A DNA stretch of 9,006 nt from Thermotogaceae bacterium (GTDB lineage Bacteria; Thermotogota; Thermotogae; B21-G9; HyVt-16), in contig DQYP01000083.1 in NCBI GenBank assembly GCA_011043375.1, positions 1 to 9,006 on the forward strand. The letters are read 5' to 3'. Below are positions 4,882 through 9,006 of this stretch, one piece after another. Numbering within the stretch: the stretch's first letter is position 1; each line of letters begins with the position of its first letter. Made by a program: the position numbers and the translations under genes. Below the pieces are notes generated by a model, which was not told the origin of the DNA, searched no databases, and worked only from the letters and a program-made list of their open reading frames with translations.

Positions 4882-6234
4882 GTGGATAGTGTTGAACCTT
4901 TAAGTAGTTCGTGGAAGATTTTTGGAGACTTCCTCATCTTGGTTTTTTTGCTTTTCCTTTCAGGTCTATTCTCCGGCTCTGAAACTGCGCTTACCAGTAT
5001 TGGAAGATTGAAATTGAAGAAAATGCTTGAAAAATCAGATAATCAAAACAGAAAACAGGTTATACACGATGCTCTCCACAGACCAAATTGGCTCTTAACC
5101 ACCATATTAGTATGTAATAACCTTGTCAATATACTTGCCTCCTCTATAGCAACAGTAATAGCCCTAGATCTACTTCCAAAGAAAGCAGAGAGTACAGCTG
5201 TGGCGATAGTTACCGGAATAATGACGTTCACGATTTTAATTTTTGGTGAAATAACACCAAAAATTTATGCAAAGGAAAATACTGAAAAGATATTCAGAAA
5301 AACCATACACTTGATAAACTTTCTGAGTTTCATCCTTGGACCAGTGATTTTCATATTAATGAAAATAAGCAACTTCTTTATAAAAATGTTCGGCGGCGAA
5401 AAACTTGCTGAAGCACCTTTCATAACAGAAGATGAAATTATATTCGCAGTAGAAGTGGGAGAAAAAGAAGGAATATTAAAAAAAGAAGAAAGCGAATTTG
5501 TATCACGTATCTTGGAAATGAAAGATACTGATGTACGCGAAATAATGGTTCCTCGTGTTGATATGGTTTGTGTTGAAGATGAAGACAACCTTTTGGAACT
5601 TATAAAATTGATAAAAGAAGAAGGATTTTCAAGGATACCAGTTTATCATGAAACTATTGATAACATAATTGGAATATGCTATGCAAAAGATGTATTGAGT
5701 ATCCTAGCAGAAGAAAATAGTTTGAAGAATATTGAGAAGATAAGGACGCGTGAGTTGATGCACCAACCTTATTTTGTGCCAGAAACAAAGAAAATAAGCA
5801 ATCTGTTGTCGGAATTTAGAAAAATGAAGATACATATGGCAATAGTCGTCGATGAATTCGGAGGAACATTGGGCTTGATAACGATGGAAGATATTTTGGA
5901 ATACATAGTTGGAGAAATTATGGATGAATTTGATCACGACGAAAAACTTGGAATAAAGCAAATAAAGGAAAATGTTTACATAATCGATGCCAAAATTCCA
6001 ATTGCGGATCTTGAAAGAGAACTCAATGTTGAGTTCCCAGAAACAGAATTTGAAACAATAGGAGGTTATCTGTTGGAAATATTTGAGAGAGTCCCAAATG
6101 TTGGTGAAGAAATAGATGTGAATGGATTTCATTTTAAAATTCTCGCGGCAAGTAAAAGTAGAATTGATAAAATACAAATGGAGATAAGCCCCAACTTGTA
6201 TCAAGAAAACATGAGAATAGAAAGTGAGGAATAA
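4882..6234 (+). CDS. CNNM/CorC (TlyC, hemolysin C-like) family membrane protein with CBS pair
   Basis: Bacterial CNNM/CorC proteins (for example MpfA, YhdP, YugS) are linked to Mg2+ efflux; older annotations call them hemolysins, without good support for that role. Start GTG 4882 follows GAGGTGA (4867-4873) at 8 nt. The 450 residues show the full architecture. An N-terminal DUF21 transmembrane domain spans about 13-160, with a first helix containing SGLFSGSETAL around 27-37, a second LLTTILVCNNLVNI region, a third helix ending in FGEITPKIYA (E123, P126) and a fourth near 145-165. Two CBS domains cover about 217-340 (MVPRVDMV from 222, RIPVYH, then AIVVDEFGGTLGLIT). A CorC_HlyC domain follows from about 355 to 440, with FETIGGYLLEIFERVP. 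It lies 23 nt after rlmH and 3 nt before cdd. Substrate is inferred from the family only. Confidence 0.92.
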   Translation: MDSVEPLSSSWKIFGDFLILVFLLFLSGLFSGSETALTSIGRLKLKKMLEKSDNQNRKQVIHDALHRPNWLLTTILVCNNLVNILASSIATVIALDLLPKKAESTAVAIVTGIMTFTILIFGEITPKIYAKENTEKIFRKTIHLINFLSFILGPVIFILMKISNFFIKMFGGEKLAEAPFITEDEIIFAVEVGEKEGILKKEESEFVSRILEMKDTDVREIMVPRVDMVCVEDEDNLLELIKLIKEEGFSRIPVYHETIDNIIGICYAKDVLSILAEENSLKNIEKIRTRELMHQPYFVPETKKISNLLSEFRKMKIHMAIVVDEFGGTLGLITMEDILEYIVGEIMDEFDHDEKLGIKQIKENVYIIDAKIPIADLERELNVEFPETEFETIGGYLLEIFERVPNVGEEIDVNGFHFKILAASKSRIDKIQMEISPNLYQENMRIESEE

Positions 6235-6237
6235 TAT

Positions 6238-6630
6238 ATGAATGATGAATTACTGATAAAATTGGCAAATGAGGCAAAAGAGAATGCTCATGTCCCTTAT
6301 TCAAAGTTCAGAGTTGGAGCAGCTTTGTTAACAAAAAGTGGGAAAATCTATACTGGCTGTAATATAGAAAATTCCTCTTTCGGACTTTCAGTATGTGCAG
6401 AGAGAGTTGCTATATTTAAAGCAGTATCAGAGGGAGAAAAGGATTTTGAAAAGATCGTAATAGTGGCAGATACAGATGAAACAATAAGACCATGTGGAGC
6501 TTGCAGACAAGTGATGGCTGAGTTTGGTGATTTTGAAGTTATTATGGTATCCAAAAAAGGCGAAATATCAAGATCTTCCGTTAGAAAATTGTTACCTTAT
6601 AGATTTAACGGAGATTTTTTGAAAATTTAG
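6238..6630 (+). CDS. cdd: Cytidine deaminase (homotetrameric, zinc-dependent)
   Basis: The enzyme hydrolyses cytidine and deoxycytidine to uridine and deoxyuridine in pyrimidine salvage in the cytoplasm. The protein has 130 residues, typical of the short tetrameric class. Substrate-binding FRVGAALL 24-31 and NIENSSFGLSVCAER are followed by the zinc/catalytic set: C53 and E55 in CAER, and C86/C89 in PCGACRQ. Three cysteine ligands are what the tetrameric class uses, in contrast to His-Cys-Cys in the E. coli dimer. Start ATG 6238 has GTGAGGA upstream (6224-6230) at 7 nt, with that SD inside the last codons of the CNNM gene, so the two are probably translationally coupled. It is the last gene of the + strand run and ends 6 nt from the convergent - strand cluster. 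Confidence 0.96.
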   Translation: MNDELLIKLANEAKENAHVPYSKFRVGAALLTKSGKIYTGCNIENSSFGLSVCAERVAIFKAVSEGEKDFEKIVIVADTDETIRPCGACRQVMAEFGDFEVIMVSKKGEISRSSVRKLLPYRFNGDFLKI

Positions 6631-6633
6631 AGA

Positions 6634-6660
6634 GCCCTATTCAGAATATTTCAAATAGGC
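6634..6660. terminator. Imperfect hairpin at the convergent gene junction, possible terminator
   Basis: GCC(C)TATT at 6634-6641 can pair with AATAGGC at 6654-6660, giving a 7-bp stem with one bulged C and a 12-nt loop. It lies just past the cdd stop and includes the stop codon of the - strand membrane-protein gene. Neither strand has a clean U-tract directly after it, so intrinsic termination is uncertain. It is the only fold I see in a place where two transcripts must end. Confidence 0.25.
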
Positions 6661-7242
6661 ATAAGGTATCCATAGACTCGTCAAGAAACTTCCTAAAACC
6701 GCTCCAATGAATGGAATAAATGATAATAATACTCCTATAACAATTATCAAAAGAATGATCCAAAAGTTTCCCTGAGAATAGATGAAGTTGATGCTCTCAC
6801 GCAACGAATCTGTAACACCAAGTTTCTTTTTCACAATTGCAGGGATAGCAACAGAAAGACTAACCATGATCAATATCCCCGGAATTATGAAAAAAGTCAT
6901 ACCAACTGAGGTGAGTATCGATACTATCAATCCTGTGATCAAAAGGCTTCCGAATACCTCCATGACTTTAAACCAACTATTTTTTAGATCCACCTTCTCA
7001 TTAACAAGTATCTCATCTAACATCGCCACAAGCCAACCTTGCATTGCTAAAACTACGCCCCACTCTACCACTGATAGTATAAACATTCTAAAGCCAAACA
7101 TAGCAATTCCGCCACTTGAAACTGCTAAAATCATCAATAAGGAAACAAATGAAGCTATTAAAGGTGGAATGCCTATGATTGGATAATGAACAAGTAATTC
7201 AAAAGGAGCTTTCAACGTTTTACCAATATCAGCTTTTGCCAT
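6637..7242 (-). CDS. Polytopic membrane protein of unknown function, third gene of the ABC cluster
   Basis: The protein has 201 residues counted from ATG 7242-7240, chosen because AGGGGGG (7254-7248) lies 5 nt upstream; the frame stays open further upstream but that part overlaps the permease gene. The opening KADIGKTLKAPFELLVHYP is cytosolic and positive, then hydrophobic segments lie at roughly 22-42, 47-72, 95-115, 112-135 and 155-195. The layout, with a repeated IIP/PFIG-type proline-glycine kink in the membrane and a central TDSLRESINFIYSQGNFW stretch, resembles poorly characterised families such as DUF4013, DUF975 and the membrane domain of glycerophosphodiesterases, but I cannot assign one. 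The upstream permease stop codon lies within its ribosome-binding site, indicating cotranscription and coupling. It may be an accessory membrane subunit or an unrelated passenger. Confidence 0.8.
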   Translation of the reverse strand: MAKADIGKTLKAPFELLVHYPIIGIPPLIASFVSLLMILAVSSGGIAMFGFRMFILSVVEWGVVLAMQGWLVAMLDEILVNEKVDLKNSWFKVMEVFGSLLITGLIVSILTSVGMTFFIIPGILIMVSLSVAIPAIVKKKLGVTDSLRESINFIYSQGNFWIILLIIVIGVLLSFIPFIGAVLGSFLTSLWIPYAYLKYSE

Positions 7243-7252
7243 CAAATCCCCC

Positions 7253-8506
7253 CTAAAACTTTCTTCTTTTTGTTTTATTAATCTTTGCCCTTCCAACTAT
7301 GAGTATATCAGATTTAAATAACCAACTCACCACCCCGATTATTGAAATTGCAAATAAAGTTGTATATAATATGCTCCACAAAATTATTCCATGACTTCCA
7401 GTCATCAAGGCACGTATAGCAAGCATTGGATGGGTAAATGGAATGACAAAAGTTACGATCTTTAGGATCGAAGGAAGCGTATCAAAATCCTTGAACATCG
7501 TAATCAACATGCTGAATATCGCGAGGGCAATCAATGGAAAATTCATACTTTGAGCGCTTTTGAAATCCTTTGAAAATATACCGAGTAGCAGTGAAATTGA
7601 AATACCCGACAACATTGCTGTAAAAAGTAGACTGCCTATTAGCAAATAATCATCCATTCCTAGTTTCATACTTTCCAGAACCACACTTTTCGTAGCAATA
7701 GAAAACGATTTCATGTAGAAACTGAAACCAACCATATATATCAAAGCCATGATCAATCCCGATATGGCTGCCGAGAGGATCTTAGCAAAAACTATTTGAC
7801 TCCTCTTAACTGGCATTGTCAGAAGGGTTTCAAGTGTTTTGTTTTCTTTTTCCAATCCCATAGAGGATATCACAGAACCTCCAGACATTAAAATCAACAT
7901 CATTATGATTACAGAAGTCATCATAGACTGCGAAGAAATACTATTTATTAATTGATTGGGGGAAATATTTTCTAACTTTTTATCTTTTAAAAATGTTACA
8001 TCATGTTTAATTACGGGATTTAAAACGAGATCTGGATATTTCAGCCCACTATTTTTCATTAACACCTTAGATATCTCACTTTTTATATAATTTATTAGTC
8101 CTTCAACCACCCCTGACGAAACAGAGTCCATAATTCCTAATCCTCTTAATATCCAGTAAATCTTTATTTCTGCCTGAGATTCTTTACTTATCTTTTCGGT
8201 GAAATCTTCAGGAATGACCAAAAGTGAAACACCTTTATTTTTTGTAGTTATTTCAATACCATCATTTATATCTTTACCTTCATACAAGATATTAGATACA
8301 TTTTTTAGAATATCTGCAACTAGTATCCCAAATTCTCCATCATCCAAATTTACAATACCTATTGAGGGTTTTTTGGTAACCTCTTTTTCAATGTTACCTA
8401 TACTTCGACCTATGATCGCATACATAAATGACAGAGAAATCATTATTATAATACTTGAAATAGTTAATTGTTCTTTGAGCTCTTTCTTTAAGAGGTTCCA
8501 GAACAT
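7253..8506 (-). CDS. ABC-2 type transporter permease (NatB-like, export type)
   Basis: This is the membrane subunit of an ABC exporter whose ATPase is the overlapping upstream gene. Start ATG 8506-8504 has GAGGTGA (8517-8511) at 4 nt. The 417 residues follow the NatB/ABC-2 pattern: a short basic cytosolic start (LLKKELKEQL), first transmembrane helix about 14-33, a large extracytoplasmic domain of about 150 residues (roughly 40-190), then five more helices near 192-215, 240-262, 290-312, 322-340 and 380-400. A cytosolic loop, LEKENKTLETLLTMPVKRSQ, is the typical ABC-2 element that docks on the ATPase. The C-terminus is strongly basic (RAKINKTKRRKF). Family members move sodium, drugs, lipids or peptides; the substrate cannot be told here. 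Confidence 0.9.
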   Translation of the reverse strand: MFWNLLKKELKEQLTISSIIIMISLSFMYAIIGRSIGNIEKEVTKKPSIGIVNLDDGEFGILVADILKNVSNILYEGKDINDGIEITTKNKGVSLLVIPEDFTEKISKESQAEIKIYWILRGLGIMDSVSSGVVEGLINYIKSEISKVLMKNSGLKYPDLVLNPVIKHDVTFLKDKKLENISPNQLINSISSQSMMTSVIIMMLILMSGGSVISSMGLEKENKTLETLLTMPVKRSQIVFAKILSAAISGLIMALIYMVGFSFYMKSFSIATKSVVLESMKLGMDDYLLIGSLLFTAMLSGISISLLLGIFSKDFKSAQSMNFPLIALAIFSMLITMFKDFDTLPSILKIVTFVIPFTHPMLAIRALMTGSHGIILWSILYTTLFAISIIGVVSWLFKSDILIVGRAKINKTKRRKF

Positions 8507-9006
8507 CTGATCACCTCGATGAAAACCTCTTCTATGTTTTGGGAATCATATTTCGCCATGAGTTCTCTTGGCGTACCCGTCTCCACAATCAAACCATTGT
8601 TTATGAGTGCGATTCTATCACACAAAAACTCTACTTCGAGCATATTATGAGACGAAAGTAAAACGGTAACCCCGGATTTCACCGAATCTTTTATTATCTT
8701 TCTAACTTCTTGAGAATTCAGCACATCCAACCCAGAAGTTGGTTCATCAAGAATTGCCAATTTGGGTTTAGTCATGAGGGCCCTTGCTACTAAAAGTCTT
8801 CTCATCATTCCTTTACTATATGTATTTATCTTGTCATTTATCCTATCACCCAAATTTGCTATTTTAATTCCTCTTTCGATCATCTCTCTCATTTTATTTC
8901 TACTTGCAAAAAATCTTGCTATAAATGCAAGATAATCGATACCCGTTAGATTTTTATATGCTCCAGCATCTTCGGGAAGATAGCTTATAAGTTTTCTTAT
9001 GCTTCC
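8488..9006 (-). CDS. ABC transporter ATP-binding protein, C-terminal part (5' end outside window)
   Basis: The reading frame is open to the window edge, so the ATG at 8892 is internal. Codons between 9006 and 8893 encode good ABC sequence, including RKLISYLPEDAGAYKNLTG, the Q-loop region. Here the Q-loop position reads Glu in LPED, as in many ATPases paired with ABC-2 permeases. The signature is YSKGMMRRL, a degenerate LSGGQ. Walker B with D-loop is LAILDEPTSGLD, and the switch histidine is in LLSSHNMLEVE. A DRIALINNG segment and a short helical tail follow. Walker A lies outside the window. The 3' end overlaps the permease start by 19 nt, a sign of translational coupling. The protein powers export by the adjacent permease; substrate unknown. 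About 172 residues are visible. Confidence 0.92.
   Translation of the reverse strand, partial: GSIRKLISYLPEDAGAYKNLTGIDYLAFIARFFASRNKMREMIERGIKIANLGDRINDKINTYSKGMMRRLLVARALMTKPKLAILDEPTSGLDVLNSQEVRKIIKDSVKSGVTVLLSSHNMLEVEFLCDRIALINNGLIVETGTPRELMAKYDSQNIEEVFIEVIRCSGTS

Noticed and set aside
5704..6204. 166-codon - strand open frame opposite the CNNM gene
   Set aside because: The translated sequence is aromatic-rich and low-complexity, overlaps the CBS and CorC domains fully, and has no SD or neighbour logic.
6782..7186. 134-codon + strand open frame opposite the small membrane protein
   Set aside because: The - strand frame has a clear SD, start, and membrane-protein composition linked to the ABC operon. 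The + frame has none of these.
7243..7296. Longer start (ATG 7296) for the small - strand membrane protein
   Set aside because: It would overlap the permease coding end by more than 40 nt without a good SD, while ATG 7242 has AGGGGGG 5 nt upstream.
8199..8510. 103-codon + strand open frame opposite the permease N-terminal half
   Set aside because: It is the mirror of a well-supported ABC-2 permease and has no start signal or recognisable motif.
1..9006. Mobile element, CRISPR array, toxin-antitoxin, phage or defence system
   Set aside because: No transposase, integrase, terminal repeats, spaced direct repeats, or small paired genes are seen. Every stretch over 300 bases is accounted for by housekeeping-type or transporter genes.

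Overview
The window looks like a piece of chromosome from an AT-rich (by eye, clearly below 50% G+C), probably thermophilic anaerobe of the Thermotogota. The best evidence is the S-adenosylhomocysteine hydrolase: it is short (408 aa), carries the Thermotoga/archaeal-type GYGWCGRG NAD-binding motif and YGTGQS segment, and lacks the C-terminal tail of eukaryotic-type enzymes. Everything is ordinary chromosomal coding sequence with tight gene packing. I see no insertion sequence, prophage, CRISPR array, tRNA or rRNA gene.

Layout. Positions 1-230 hold the 3' end of a YitT-family membrane protein gene (its DUF2179 domain). A 116-nt AT-only-looking spacer (231-346) follows and is the most likely site of a promoter. 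From 347 to 6630, seven co-directional + strand genes are packed with gaps of 2 to 47 nt: ahcY (SAH hydrolase), rsmG (16S rRNA m7G methyltransferase), a THUMP-domain RNA methyltransferase of the RlmL/YpsC/TrmN group, ftcD (glutamate formimidoyltransferase), rlmH (23S rRNA pseudouridine-1915 methyltransferase), a CNNM/CorC-family membrane protein with CBS domains, and cdd (cytidine deaminase). Six bases beyond cdd, a convergent - strand cluster (9006 down to 6637) ends. It encodes an ABC ATPase (5' end outside the window), an ABC-2 permease overlapping it by 19 nt, and a small polytopic membrane protein.

How the genes fit together. The first five + strand genes form a methyl/one-carbon and RNA-modification group: three SAM-dependent RNA methyltransferases, the enzyme that removes their inhibitory by-product SAH, and a folate one-carbon enzyme. 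The last two (Mg2+/metal transporter-like CNNM and cytidine deaminase) are housekeeping. The - strand group is an export-type ABC system of unknown substrate.

Main observation. All three RNA methyltransferase genes appear to start at very weak codons: ATA for rsmG, ATA for the THUMP methyltransferase and CTG for rlmH. Each has a Shine-Dalgarno sequence at normal spacing, whereas the neighbouring metabolic, transport and membrane genes start at ATG or GTG. Starting at the nearest TTG instead, as standard gene callers would, cuts 11, 10 and 15 residues from these proteins, including conserved N-terminal segments. AUU/AUA/CUG starts are the class that initiation factor IF3 discriminates against, so a shared, IF3- or ribosome-sensitive translational control of the modification enzymes is a plausible and testable idea.
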